Below are positions 23,860 to 32,546 of a stretch of DNA of 64,000 bases, one piece after another. Position 1 is the first letter of the stretch; every line of letters begins with the position of its first letter. Under the pieces are notes generated by a model. The model was not told the origin of the DNA. It was given only the letters and a program-made list of their open reading frames with translations, and did no database searches. The stretch comes from an uncultured Nocardioides sp. (GTDB lineage Bacteria; Actinomycetota; Actinomycetes; Propionibacteriales; Nocardioidaceae). Location: positions 124,001-188,000 of the forward strand of contig NZ_CANLDB010000003.1 in NCBI RefSeq assembly GCF_947489365.1, in the 5' to 3' direction. The position numbers were made by a program, and so were the translations under genes.

Positions 23860-24504
23860 GTGAGCGCCACCGTGCACGACGAGCAGGACCACGAGCGGGA
23901 CGACGTCCTCGGCGACACCGGCCCGGTCGTGGCCGGGTGGCCCCGGGGCCTGTCGGTGGCCCTCGTGGCGCTCGGGCTCGTCGGGCTGGCCGGCGCCTTC
24001 ACGCTGGCGGTCGAGAAGTACCGCTTGCTCGCCGACCCCAGCGCCCCGCTGTCGTGCGACCTCAACCCGATCCTGTCCTGCGGGTCGGTGATGGACACCT
24101 GGCAGGCCGAGCTGCTCGGCTTCCCCAACCCGCTGATCGGCGTCGTCGCCTTCTCGGCCCTCGTCGCCGTCGGCGTCCTGTCGTTCGCGGTGCCCCTGCC
24201 GCGGTGGGTGCACGGCGGGCTGGTCGTCGGCACGAGCCTCGGGCTGGTCTTCATCCACTGGCTGGCGTTCCAGTCGGCGTTCCGGATCGGCGCGCTCTGC
24301 CCCTGGTGCATGGTCGTGTGGGCCGCGGTGATCCCGCTGTTCGTGTGGACCACCTCGTCGTACGTCGCCGGCCGCGACGGCGCCCTCGGCCGGGCCGGCG
24401 AGACGCTCTGGTTCTGGCGCTACCTCGTCGTCATGGTCTGGTACGCCGCGTTCGTCACCGTCGCGCTGGTGCAGTTCTGGGACTACTGGCGCACGCTGCT
24501 GTGA
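23860..24504 (+). CDS. Vitamin K epoxide reductase (VKOR)-family quinone reductase
   Basis: GTG 23860 gives 214 residues with four to five membrane helices. Conserved cysteines appear as SCDLNPILSCGSVM (loop pair) and ALCPWCMVVW (CxxC at the quinone site). Bacterial VKOR replaces DsbB: it reoxidises a DsbA-like partner and passes electrons to menaquinone. The partner is the gene immediately upstream. This pair is the common actinobacterial exported-disulfide system. Confidence 0.95.
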   Translation: MSATVHDEQDHERDDVLGDTGPVVAGWPRGLSVALVALGLVGLAGAFTLAVEKYRLLADPSAPLSCDLNPILSCGSVMDTWQAELLGFPNPLIGVVAFSALVAVGVLSFAVPLPRWVHGGLVVGTSLGLVFIHWLAFQSAFRIGALCPWCMVVWAAVIPLFVWTTSSYVAGRDGALGRAGETLWFWRYLVVMVWYAAFVTVALVQFWDYWRTLL

Positions 24505-24553
24505 CTTCCGGCGTTTCGCCACGGCCGCGGGACGCCCGACGCACACTGCCGAG

Positions 24554-25738
24554 GTGCGCCTGCCCCGTCCCCGCCTCCGCCGCCACCCCGGCCGCGTCGC
24601 CGTCGCGCTGAGCGTCGGCGCCCTGCTCGCCGCGTCGTACGCCCCGGGTGCCGGGGCCGCCTCCGCACCCTCCGCCGCCGACCCCGCACCGGGGACCGGC
24701 CGCTACGAGACCCCCGTGGTCGCGGCCGACCCCGCGAACCCGACGAACCCGCTCGCGGGCCGGCGGTGGGGCGTCTACACCGGCACGATGGAGCAGTCGT
24801 GGCGGCCGTACCTCAACGCCGACGCCGCGTGGAAGAAGAACCTGCTCGCGGAGATCGCGCTGCGGCCCAAGTCGAAGTGGTTCGGCTCCTGGATCGGGGA
24901 GCGCGACATCGAAGGCATGGTGAGGGAGTACGTCCGGTCCTCCCAGGCCGGTGACCCGGACGCCCTGGTGCAGATGGCGCTGTTCCGGATGCGGCCGTGG
25001 GGCTCGGAGGTCTGCGAGCGGCTCCCCACCGAGGCCGAGAAGGCGTCGTACAAGAGCTGGATCGCGGGCGCCGCCCGCGGGATCGGCGACGCGCACGCCG
25101 CCGTCGTCCTGCAGCCCGACCTGCTGGTCGCCCGCTGCGCGCCGGACGGCGGTCAGGCCGTCGCGTGGCTCGTCGCCTGGGCCACGCGCACCCTGTCCGC
25201 CCAGCCCCACACCAGCGTCTACATCGACGCCGGCGCCCACGACTGGCCCCCGCCGAGCCGGGGCGGCGCCAAGGCCGCCGTCGACTACCTCGTGAAGTCC
25301 GGCGTCCGCGCCGCCCGCGGGTTCGCGATGAACGGCACCCACTACTCCGACGTCCGCCTCGAGGTCCAGCGCGCCGCCGAGATCGACGCCGACCTGCGCC
25401 GGCGCGGGATCGAGGGCAAGAAGGCGGTCATCAGCACCAGCTCGAACGGCAAGCCGTTCGTGTTCGGCGCCTACGACCCGCAGACCGAGCGCGACAACGC
25501 GCGGGTCTGCCGGTCGGCCACCGACCCGCAGATGTGCGTCACCCTCGGGATCCCGCCGTCCATGGACCCCGACGCGCCCGCTTGGGGCCTGCCCGCCGAC
25601 ACCGCCGCCCAGGCGGCGCGGGTGGTGGACGGGTACGTCTGGTTCGGGCGCCCGTGGCTCTACAACCAGGCCGACCCGTTCGTCTGGACCCGCGCCTACC
25701 AGCTCGTCAGGTCCTGGCCGCTGCGGCCGCCCGCCTGA
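24554..25738 (+). CDS. Secreted GH6-like protein (copy 1)
   Basis: GTG 24554 gives 394 residues with a Sec signal (VAVALSVGALLAASYAPGAGAAS). The domain reads NPLAGRRWGVYTGTMEQSW to FGRPWLYNQADPFVWTRAYQLVRSW, a GH6 (endoglucanase/cellobiohydrolase) barrel. The proton-donor signature EPD-x-L appears as VVLQPDLLVAR, and SVYIDAGAHDW matches the barrel. The canonical RDC motif is replaced by RPWGSEVC. Four cysteines likely form two disulfides. It is about 60% identical by eye to the next gene, so this is a tandem duplication. Confidence 0.85.
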   Translation: MRLPRPRLRRHPGRVAVALSVGALLAASYAPGAGAASAPSAADPAPGTGRYETPVVAADPANPTNPLAGRRWGVYTGTMEQSWRPYLNADAAWKKNLLAEIALRPKSKWFGSWIGERDIEGMVREYVRSSQAGDPDALVQMALFRMRPWGSEVCERLPTEAEKASYKSWIAGAARGIGDAHAAVVLQPDLLVARCAPDGGQAVAWLVAWATRTLSAQPHTSVYIDAGAHDWPPPSRGGAKAAVDYLVKSGVRAARGFAMNGTHYSDVRLEVQRAAEIDADLRRRGIEGKKAVISTSSNGKPFVFGAYDPQTERDNARVCRSATDPQMCVTLGIPPSMDPDAPAWGLPADTAAQAARVVDGYVWFGRPWLYNQADPFVWTRAYQLVRSWPLRPPA

Positions 25739-25945
25739 GGCGTCCCGGCCTTCGTCACAGGGGCCTCACCCGCCTCGGGTTTCGCGGGTCGGCTGGTGAA
25801 ACCCCGACTGGGCGGACGAAGTTCCGTCAGCCCAGTCGGGGTTCCGCGGGTCAGGCGGGGAAACCTGAGGCGAACCCCTCCCACCGCCACGCACGAGACC
25901 GCACACTGACACCGCCACCCGGCCCCCCCCACCCCCGGAGCACCC
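25739..25945. terminator. Nested hairpin between the two GH6-like genes
   Basis: AACCCCGACTGGGC (25800-25813) and GCCCAGTCGGGGTT (25830-25843) form a perfect 14-bp stem with a 16-base loop that itself contains GACG/CGTC. An outer pair CCTCGGGTTTC (25774-25784) / GAAACCTGAGG (25860-25870) extends the structure. Direct repeats CGCGGGTC (near 25784 and 25846) flank it. This is a strong candidate terminator for copy 1. The rest of the gap holds a C-rich leader for copy 2 (CCCCCCCCACCCCC) with GGAGC before the start. Confidence 0.7.
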
Positions 25946-27106
25946 ATGCGCCTGCCCGCAGCCCGCCGTACGACGACCCTCCTCGCGGGGCTGACCTTCC
26001 TCGCCGGGCTCACCGCGGGTGCCGGGGCCACGGCCGGTGCGGACCCCGACGACGCGCCGACCCCGCAGGCGGGCAGCCGGTACGACAGCCCCGTCGTGAA
26101 GGCCCACCCCAGCAACAGGACGAACCCGCTCGCCGGGCGCCGGTGGGGCGTCTACAAGGGCCCGCTGGAGCAGGCGTGGCCGCCGTACGAGAACGCGAGC
26201 GGGACGACGAAGAAGCTGCTCGCCGAGATCGCCCTGCGGCCGAAGGCCAAGTGGTTCGGCGACTGGGTGCCCGCGAACGAGATCGAGGGCAAGGTCCGCG
26301 ACTACGTGCGGATCTCCCAGGCCGGCAACCCCCGCACGCTCGTGCAGATGGCGCTGTTCGCGATGGAGCCGTGGGGCGAGGAGGTCTGCCGCCGCGCGCC
26401 GAACGCGGGCGAGAGGGCGACGTACCGCCGCTGGATCGCCGCCGTCGGTCGCGGCATCGGCAGCGCTCACACCGCCGTCGTGCTGCAGCCCGACCTGCTC
26501 GTCGCCCGCTGCGGGCCGCAGGGCGGCAAGGCCGTCGCTCGGATGGTGGCGGCCGCCGCGAAGACCCTCTCCGCGCGCCCGAACACGAGCGTCTACATCG
26601 ACGCCGGCGCGTACGACTGGCCGCCGCCGAGCCGTGGCGGCGCCGACGCCGCGGTGAACTACCTCGTCCGCAGCGGCGTCCGGTACGCCCGCGGGTTCTC
26701 CCTCAACGGCACCCACTACTCCCCGCTGCGCCTCGAGGTCACCCGCGCCGGCGACATCGCCGACGAGCTGCGCCGCCGGGGGATCGGCGGCAAGAAGGCG
26801 ATCATCAGCACCAGCTCCAACGGCAAGGGCTTCGAGTTCGGTCGCTACGACCCCCAGTCGCAGCGCGACAACGCCCGCACCTGCCGCTCGCGGACCGACA
26901 AGCGCATGTGCGTGATGCTCGGCGCGCCGCCCAGCATGGACCCCGACAACCCACGCTGGGGCCTGTCGCCCGCGCTGCGTCGTACGGCGGCCCGGACGGT
27001 CGACGGCTACCTCTGGTTCGGCCGGCCGTGGCTCTACAACCAGGCCGACCCGTTCGTCCGCTCGCGCGCGCTCGACCTCGCCCGGTCGTGGCGGCTCAAG
27101 CCCTGA
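25946..27106 (+). CDS. Secreted GH6-like protein (copy 2)
   Basis: The 386-residue paralogue of the preceding gene has a signal peptide (LLAGLTFLAGLTAGAGATAGA), NPLAGRRWGVYKGPLEQAW, VVLQPDLLVARCG, SVYIDAGAYDWPPPSRGG, and the same ending LWFGRPWLYNQADPFV. The RDC position reads EPWGEEVC. The two copies differ most in the signal and in helices near residues 80-160, as expected after duplication and divergence. Either a polysaccharide hydrolase of an atypical GH6 clade or a glucan-binding relative. Confidence 0.85.
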   Translation: MRLPAARRTTTLLAGLTFLAGLTAGAGATAGADPDDAPTPQAGSRYDSPVVKAHPSNRTNPLAGRRWGVYKGPLEQAWPPYENASGTTKKLLAEIALRPKAKWFGDWVPANEIEGKVRDYVRISQAGNPRTLVQMALFAMEPWGEEVCRRAPNAGERATYRRWIAAVGRGIGSAHTAVVLQPDLLVARCGPQGGKAVARMVAAAAKTLSARPNTSVYIDAGAYDWPPPSRGGADAAVNYLVRSGVRYARGFSLNGTHYSPLRLEVTRAGDIADELRRRGIGGKKAIISTSSNGKGFEFGRYDPQSQRDNARTCRSRTDKRMCVMLGAPPSMDPDNPRWGLSPALRRTAARTVDGYLWFGRPWLYNQADPFVRSRALDLARSWRLKP

Positions 27107-27167
27107 CCTGTCGAGGCGGACGGCGTCCCCTCTCGCCCCCGCCGACGACCCGGCTTACGATCGCGCG

Positions 27168-27749
27168 GTGAGCTCGGGCCACCGCACGCACGACACCGAC
27201 GCACCCCTGCGGGTCGAGCGTGCCCTGAGCGCGGGCCTGCTGTGCGGGCCCGGCGGCGCCGCCGCGCACGTCCTCGCGGGCGGTACGCCGCCCACCGCGA
27301 CCGTGCTGCTGCTCGTCACCGCTGCCGCCGTCCTCGGTGCCGCGCTCGCGTCCGCGCGTCGCCTCGGACCCCTCGCACTGCTCGGCCTCGCCGGCGGCGC
27401 CCAGCTCGTCTTCCACCACGTCTTCGGGCCGGCGCCGGCGGGCGGGCACTCGATGCACGGCGCGTCCGCCCCGAGCGAGACCGCCATGCTCCTGGCCCAC
27501 GCCGGGGTGGCCGTGCTGGTCGCGGTCGTCGCCGGCGCCCTCGAGTCGTCCTGGTGGGCGTTCGCCCGCTCGGTGCTCGTGCGGCTCCTGCCGGTGCTGC
27601 CCGTGGCGCCGACCGCCGTCCCCGCGGTGGGTCCGCGGCCGCGTGCCGTCGAGACCGGCGGAGCGGTCCCGCTGTCCACCGACGCCCCCGAGGTCGTCGG
27701 GCCCCGCGGGCCACCGGCGCCGCGCGCCCTCGCCCTGATCCACGCCTGA
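27168..27749 (+). CDS. Membrane protein with His/Met-containing loop, copper-cluster associated
   Basis: The 193-residue protein (GTG 27168; TACGAT six bases upstream as leaderless -10) has about four hydrophobic segments. Between helices 3 and 4 lies VFHHVFGPAPAGGHSMHGAS, a His/Met-rich loop suited to copper. A Pro-rich cytoplasmic tail follows. No family is recognised. Its place before a PepSY protein, an SOD-like lipoprotein and CopC supports a copper role. Confidence 0.6.
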   Translation: MSSGHRTHDTDAPLRVERALSAGLLCGPGGAAAHVLAGGTPPTATVLLLVTAAAVLGAALASARRLGPLALLGLAGGAQLVFHHVFGPAPAGGHSMHGASAPSETAMLLAHAGVAVLVAVVAGALESSWWAFARSVLVRLLPVLPVAPTAVPAVGPRPRAVETGGAVPLSTDAPEVVGPRGPPAPRALALIHA

Positions 27750-27826
27750 CCGGACGACGTACGGCCGGTCGGCCGACGTCCCCGCGCGCGCCCCCGGGTG
27801 CCTGCGCGTCCGGAAGGAACCCCCGC

Positions 27827-29311
27827 ATGGCCCTGTCCACCCCCGAGACCCCGACCACCGGCACGCCACCGGACCGGCCCGGCTCGACCCTGCGCCCCCT
27901 GATCGTCCGGCTCCACTTCTACGCCGCCGTCCTGGTCGCGCCGTTCATCCTCGTCGCCGCGATCACCGGCGGCCTGTACGCCGTCGCCACCCCGCTGGAG
28001 CGCGTCGTCCACGCCGAGGAGCTGAGCGCGCCCGCGTCCGGTCCGGCGCTGCCGCTCGACGAGCAGGTCGCCGCCGCCCGCGCGGTCGTGGGCGACCTGC
28101 CGCTCGTCTCCGTCCGCCCCGCCGCCGACGACGAGGGCGGAGTCGGCGGGACCACCCGCGTGATGTTCGACGACGGCCGCACCGACGCCTCCCGCACGCT
28201 CGCGGTGTTCGTCGACCCCGCCTCCGGGGAGGTCCGCGGCGAGCTCACGTCGTACGGCGGGTCCGGCTCGCTGCCGGTCCGCACCTGGATCGACGAGATG
28301 CACCGCAACCTCCACCTCGGCGAGCCAGGCCGCCTCTACTCCGAGCTCGCCGCGTCCTGGCTCGGCGTCGTCGCCCTCGCCGGTCTCGTCCTGTGGTGGA
28401 CCGGCCCGCGGCGCAGCTCGCGCCTCCGTCCGCTGCGGAAGAAGGAGACCCGCTCGGCGCGCCGGCGTACGCAGTCGTGGCACGGCTCCCTCGGCACCTG
28501 GGCGCTGCTCGGGATGCTCATGCTGTCCGTGACCGGCCTGACCTGGTCGACGTACGCCGGCGCGAACGTCACCGACCTGCGCCTCGCCCTCGGCTGGGGC
28601 ACCCCGGCGGTGACCAGCGACCTCGCGGCCGACGGCGGCGCCGGGACCGGCGACCACTCGGGCCACGGCGGCCACTCCGAGACCGCCGAGCCCGAGGCCG
28701 TGCCCGACGCCCCCGGGATCGGCTTCGACGGGGCGGTCGCCGCCGCCGCCGACGAGGGCCTGTCCGGGCCGCTCGAGATCAGCCAGCCCGTCGGCGCGAC
28801 CGGCACGTACGTCGTCTCCGAGATCGACAGCACCTGGCCCACCCGCGCGGACGTCGCCGCCGTCGACCCCGCCGACGGCGAGGTCACCGACGTCGTCCGG
28901 TTCGCCGACTGGCCGCTCATGGCCAGGCTCGCGAGCTGGGGCATCGACCTGCACATGGGCGTGCTCTTCGGCCTGGTCAGCCAGCTGGCCCTGCTGCTGC
29001 TCGCCGCGGCCATCGTCGTGATGACCGTGACCGGCTACCGCATGTGGTGGCAGCGTCGCCCCACCCGAGGGGACGGCGTGCGCATGGGGCGTGCCCCCCG
29101 CCGCGGCGCCTGGCGCGCGGCCTCCCCGGCCGCGCTCGCCGGGGTGGGCGTGGTGGCCCTCGCGGCCGGGTGGTTCGTGCCCCTGCTCGGGGTCAGCCTC
29201 CTGGGGTTCCTCGTGCTCGACGTCGTCCTCGGTCTGCGCTCCCGGCGCCGGGCTACCGTGGTTCCGCAGATGGAGCTGGAGACCGACGCCGTCCCCGAGG
29301 AGAGCCGATGA
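27827..29311 (+). CDS. PepSY-domain transmembrane protein
   Basis: The 494-residue protein starts at ATG 27827 after CGGAAGGAAC. It has the PepSY_TM architecture: first helix LHFYAAVLVAPFILVAAITGGLYAVATPLE, extracytoplasmic PepSY domains, WIDEMHRNLHLGEPGRLYSELAASWLGVVALAGLVLWW, and a last pair of helices. A His-rich loop GDHSGHGGHS lies at about residue 270. Such proteins occur with copper and iron uptake genes and may be ferric/cupric-reductase-like. The stop overlaps the SOD-like gene (ATGA). Confidence 0.85.
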   Translation: MALSTPETPTTGTPPDRPGSTLRPLIVRLHFYAAVLVAPFILVAAITGGLYAVATPLERVVHAEELSAPASGPALPLDEQVAAARAVVGDLPLVSVRPAADDEGGVGGTTRVMFDDGRTDASRTLAVFVDPASGEVRGELTSYGGSGSLPVRTWIDEMHRNLHLGEPGRLYSELAASWLGVVALAGLVLWWTGPRRSSRLRPLRKKETRSARRRTQSWHGSLGTWALLGMLMLSVTGLTWSTYAGANVTDLRLALGWGTPAVTSDLAADGGAGTGDHSGHGGHSETAEPEAVPDAPGIGFDGAVAAAADEGLSGPLEISQPVGATGTYVVSEIDSTWPTRADVAAVDPADGEVTDVVRFADWPLMARLASWGIDLHMGVLFGLVSQLALLLLAAAIVVMTVTGYRMWWQRRPTRGDGVRMGRAPRRGAWRAASPAALAGVGVVALAAGWFVPLLGVSLLGFLVLDVVLGLRSRRRATVVPQMELETDAVPEESR

Positions 29312-29895
29312 ACCGCCGTGCCGAGCCGCTGGTGGCCGGACTGCTGACCGCGACGCTGCTGCTCGCCGGGTGCGGGCAGGAGGAGAACGGGGGCAACCTC
29401 GAGCCGGACGACGCCCCGGCGGGGGACTCCTCGAGCTCGATGGACATGGGGTCGATGGACGTCACCTCGATGAACGACCCCGACGCCACCCCGGCGTACG
29501 ACCTCGACGGCGCGGTGGAGGGGGACTTCCAGGTCCTCGACTCCGCTCCACCCGGCTCCGAGGGCGTCACGGGCCAGGCGTGGCTCGCGCAGGGCGGCGA
29601 GCAGGGCGGGACCACGGTCTCCGTCGAGCTCGACGGCCTCGAGGCCGGGACGACCTACATGGCCCACCTGCACGCCCAGCCGTGCGGCACCGACGACGGC
29701 GGCCCGCACTTCCAGTTCGAGGAGGGTGGCGCCGAGACGCCGCCCAACGAGGTCCATCTCGGGCTGGAGGCCGACGACGAGGGCGTCGCGACCGCGACCA
29801 CCACCAACGAGGCGGAGGTCGGTGACGGCGCGCGCTCGATCGTCGTCCACCCGACCGACCTGCCCGACAACCGCCTCGCGTGCGCCGACTTCTGA
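29308..29895 (+). CDS. Cu/Zn superoxide dismutase-like lipoprotein
   Basis: The 195-residue protein has a lipobox (ATLLLAGCG, Cys23), an acidic Met-rich linker (SMDMGSMDVTSMND), then an SOD_Cu-like beta-barrel. Ligand-like residues are HLHAQPC (His-x-His), GGPHFQF, EVHLG and SIVVHPTDL; the disulfide is Cys of AQPC with Cys of NRLAC. The active-site Arg near the C-terminus of true SODs is replaced (DLPDNRLAC has an Arg, but its alignment is unsure). It may be a copper-binding or SOD protein on the outer face of the membrane. It overlaps the PepSY gene by four bases and CopC by 16. Confidence 0.8.
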   Translation: MNRRAEPLVAGLLTATLLLAGCGQEENGGNLEPDDAPAGDSSSSMDMGSMDVTSMNDPDATPAYDLDGAVEGDFQVLDSAPPGSEGVTGQAWLAQGGEQGGTTVSVELDGLEAGTTYMAHLHAQPCGTDDGGPHFQFEEGGAETPPNEVHLGLEADDEGVATATTTNEAEVGDGARSIVVHPTDLPDNRLACADF

Positions 29896-30440
29896 GCCGG
29901 CCGCTCGCCGGGCTCGCGGGCGTCGTGGCGGCGGGGACCCTGGTCCTCGCCGTCGCGGCGCCCGCGTCCGCGCACTCCGACCTCGAGGAGGCCTCGCCCG
30001 GCCCCGGGGACGACGTCGCGGCCGGCAGCGAGACGGTCCACCTGCTGTTCGGCGAGGGCGTCGAGGACGGCGCCGAGGGCAACCAGGTCACGCTCGAGGG
30101 CCCGGACGGCGACCCGGTCGCCGTCGGCGCGGTGTCGGTCGTCGACGACGGTGACGGCGTCTGCGTCGCCACCGACCCCCTCGACGCCGGGGAGTACACC
30201 CTCGACTGGCGGGTCATGTCCGTCGACGGCCACCTCGTCCAGAGCCGCTACGCCTTCGAGGTCTCGGACGGCGGCGACCCCGTGGACGCGGCCTCCTGCG
30301 AGGACGCGGACCTCGCGGCCCCCGAGGCGACCGACGGCGGCGGGATCCCGACGCCGCTGCTGGCGGGCGGTGGTGCGGTCCTGCTGGTGGCGGCCGTGGG
30401 CGGTTTCGTGTGGCGGGTGCGCAGCGACCGACGGTCGTGA
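29880..30440 (+). CDS. copC: CopC-family copper-binding protein with C-terminal membrane anchor
   Basis: GTG 29880 lies inside the end of the SOD-like gene. The 186-residue protein has a signal peptide ending APASA, and the mature N-terminus is HSDLEEASPGPGDDVAAGSE, so the N-terminal His ligand of CopC is present. MSVDGHLVQSRYAFEV provides the second His. A linker and one membrane helix (PLLAGGGAVLLVAAVGGFVW) end the protein. CopC binds Cu(II) in the periplasm-like space. No CopD gene is adjacent. Confidence 0.9.
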   Translation: MRRLLSRPLAGLAGVVAAGTLVLAVAAPASAHSDLEEASPGPGDDVAAGSETVHLLFGEGVEDGAEGNQVTLEGPDGDPVAVGAVSVVDDGDGVCVATDPLDAGEYTLDWRVMSVDGHLVQSRYAFEVSDGGDPVDAASCEDADLAAPEATDGGGIPTPLLAGGGAVLLVAAVGGFVWRVRSDRRS

Positions 30441-30940
30441 CCACCGACGGCGGCGCCGACCCGCGCTTCGCGCGGCACTGCCGCCCGGGCGAGCGGGTCC
30501 TGGCCTCGGCGGCCGTCCGCTACCACCCCGGGCACGAGGACCTCGGACGTCCGCCCGGGACCTGGGGCGAGGAGGCGGCGTCGTACGCCCTGCAGGTCGG
30601 TGGGCCCCGCGCCGACCGGTTCTTCGACCGGCTGGTGGGCGGCACCTCGCTGCGCGGGTGGCCGGGGTGCTGGGCGGAGGGCCTGCGCGACGTCGTCGAC
30701 GCCGACGTCCTCGGGGTGGAGCTCGCCGTGACCGACCAGCGCGTGCTGGCCCTGCCGTTCCAGCAGGGCGAGCAGCTGCTCTGGGTCGCCGAGCGCGGCC
30801 AGGTCACGGGCCTGCGACGGGCTCCTCGCCCCCTGCAGCGGGGCCGGCTCCGCCTCGACCTCGCCGACGGCTCGACCGTCATGGTGCTCACCGGGATGCT
30901 CGCCACCCGGTCCGCCGTGCGCCTGGCCGGGGCGTGGTGA
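30437..30940 (+). CDS. Hypothetical cytoplasmic protein overlapping copC
   Basis: GTG 30437 shares four bases with the copC stop. The 167-residue protein reads RPGERVLASAAVRYHPGHED early, then VGGPRADRFFDRLVGG and VAVTDQRVLALPFQ-like (VELAVTDQRVLALPFQQG) segments that resemble PH-like 'GRAM-type' folds in actinobacterial proteins. No signal or membrane helix. Function unknown; translational coupling puts it at the end of the copper group. Confidence 0.6.
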   Translation: MTTDGGADPRFARHCRPGERVLASAAVRYHPGHEDLGRPPGTWGEEAASYALQVGGPRADRFFDRLVGGTSLRGWPGCWAEGLRDVVDADVLGVELAVTDQRVLALPFQQGEQLLWVAERGQVTGLRRAPRPLQRGRLRLDLADGSTVMVLTGMLATRSAVRLAGAW

Positions 30941-30973
30941 GACCGCCCGCGCCCCAGGCGTAGCGTCCTGGCA

Positions 30974-32290
30974 GTGGCGCGGGGAGGACCGGGGGGTCGA
31001 CTGAGGTCGGGGCTGGGCGGCGTCCTCGCCGACACCCGCCCGCTGGCCGTCCCGGCGTTCCGGCGGCTCTGGATCGCCAACATCGTCACCGTCGTCGGCG
31101 CCCAGCTGACCGTCGTCGCGGTGCCCGCGCAGATCTACGCGATGACCGGCTCCTCGGCGTACGTCGGGCTGACCGGCGTGTTCGGCCTGGTCCCCCTCGT
31201 CGTGTTCGGGCTGTGGGGCGGGGCGCTGGCGGACTGGATGGACCGGCGCACCCTGCTCCTGCTCACCACCGTCGGGCTGATCGTCACCTCGGGGCTGTTC
31301 TGGCTGCAGTCCGCGCTGGCGCTCGAGCAGGTCTGGCTGCTGCTGGGGCTCTTCTCGGTGCAGCAGGCCTTCTTCGCGGTGAACCAGCCGGCGCGCAGCG
31401 CGATCATCCCCAAGCTGCTGCCCGACCACCTGATCCCCGCGGCGAGCTCGCTCAACACCACGGTCATGCAGGGCGGCGCGATCGCCGGGCCCCTGGTCGG
31501 GGGTGCCCTGATCCCGCTGCTGGGCTTCTCCTGGCTCTACCTGGCCGACACCCTGACCCTCTTCGCCACGCTGGCGGCGGTGGTCTCGCTCCCCGCGCTG
31601 CCGGCCTCGGGGGCCGCGTCGGTGCCGGGGCTGTCCTCGGTGATCGAGGGCTTCGCCTACCTGCGGACCCAGCCGATCCTGCTCATGTCGTTCGTCGTGG
31701 ACATCATCGCGATGGTCTTCGGGATGCCGCGCGCGCTCTTCCCGGAGATCGCCGACACCTCGTTCGGCGGACCCGGCGAGGGCGGCATCGCGTTCGCGCT
31801 GCTGTTCGCGGCGATCCCTGCGGGCGCCGTCCTCGGCGGGGTGTTCTCCGGCTGGGTCTCACGCGTGGCGCGCCAGGGGCTCGCCGTCGTGGTCGCCATC
31901 TGCGTGTGGGGCGCCGCGATGGCGGCGTTCGGGCTCGCGGTCGGCCTGGCGGGCGGGACGGCGCTGCCGCTGCTGCCGTTCGCCGTGGCGGCCCTCGTGG
32001 TGGGCGGTGCCGCGGACATGGTGTCGTCGGTCTTCCGCAACACCATGCTGCTGACCGCCGCGGACGACGCCGTCCGCGGACGGTTGCAGGGCGTGTTCAT
32101 CGTCGTCGTGGCCGGTGGTCCCCGCGTCGCGGACGTCGCCCACGGCGCCAGTGCGGCCGTGGTCGGCACCGCCGTCGCCGCCGCGGGCGGCGGCCTGCTC
32201 GTCGTCGTCGGGACCGTGGCCGCGGCCCTGCTGGTGCCCGCGTTCGTGCGATACCGGGTCGCTCTTCCGCCCCCGGCCTCCAAGCCCTAG
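30974..32290 (+). CDS. MFS exporter (EntS/MFS_3-like)
   Basis: GTG 30974 follows TAGCGT by seven bases (leaderless -10 pattern). The 438-residue protein has twelve helices, FRRLWIANIVTVVGAQLTVVAVPAQIYAMTGSSAYVGLTG at the start and the loop motif GGALADWMDRRTLLLL. Its order of motifs is that of the EntS/MFS_3 group, which exports siderophores, macrolides and similar compounds. No substrate-linked gene is adjacent. Confidence 0.87.
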   Translation: MARGGPGGRLRSGLGGVLADTRPLAVPAFRRLWIANIVTVVGAQLTVVAVPAQIYAMTGSSAYVGLTGVFGLVPLVVFGLWGGALADWMDRRTLLLLTTVGLIVTSGLFWLQSALALEQVWLLLGLFSVQQAFFAVNQPARSAIIPKLLPDHLIPAASSLNTTVMQGGAIAGPLVGGALIPLLGFSWLYLADTLTLFATLAAVVSLPALPASGAASVPGLSSVIEGFAYLRTQPILLMSFVVDIIAMVFGMPRALFPEIADTSFGGPGEGGIAFALLFAAIPAGAVLGGVFSGWVSRVARQGLAVVVAICVWGAAMAAFGLAVGLAGGTALPLLPFAVAALVVGGAADMVSSVFRNTMLLTAADDAVRGRLQGVFIVVVAGGPRVADVAHGASAAVVGTAVAAAGGGLLVVVGTVAAALLVPAFVRYRVALPPPASKP

Positions 32291-32336
32291 CGTGGAGGGT
32301 TCCCCTGCACACCGTGTGCGGGAGAGGGAGGGCACC

Positions 32337-32516
32337 ATGTTGCGCAACATCCTCGGGAAGGTCGCCGGCGGCGCGACGCGACGCCCGGCCGCAGGCGGCC
32401 GGACGACCCCGACCGCGGGCGCGGGTCGCCCCGCGGCCGGCGGCAGCGCGAACGGCGAGATCGCCCGCGGCGCGAAGAGCCTGATCAGCGGGCTGGCCCG
32501 CAAGCGCCGCCGCTGA
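32337..32516 (+). CDS. Small basic protein, unknown function
   Basis: ATG 32337 has a good Shine-Dalgarno (GGAGAGGGAGGG). The 59 residues MLRNILGKVAGGATRRPAAG, GRTTPTAGAGRPAAGGSANG, EIARGAKSLISGLARKRRR have two amphipathic ends joined by a Gly/Ala/Pro linker and a pI far above neutral. No family recognised. Confidence 0.5.
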   Translation: MLRNILGKVAGGATRRPAAGGRTTPTAGAGRPAAGGSANGEIARGAKSLISGLARKRRR

Positions 32517-32546
32517 GCGAGCCGTCGTACCGGGCAGCCCGCGGGG

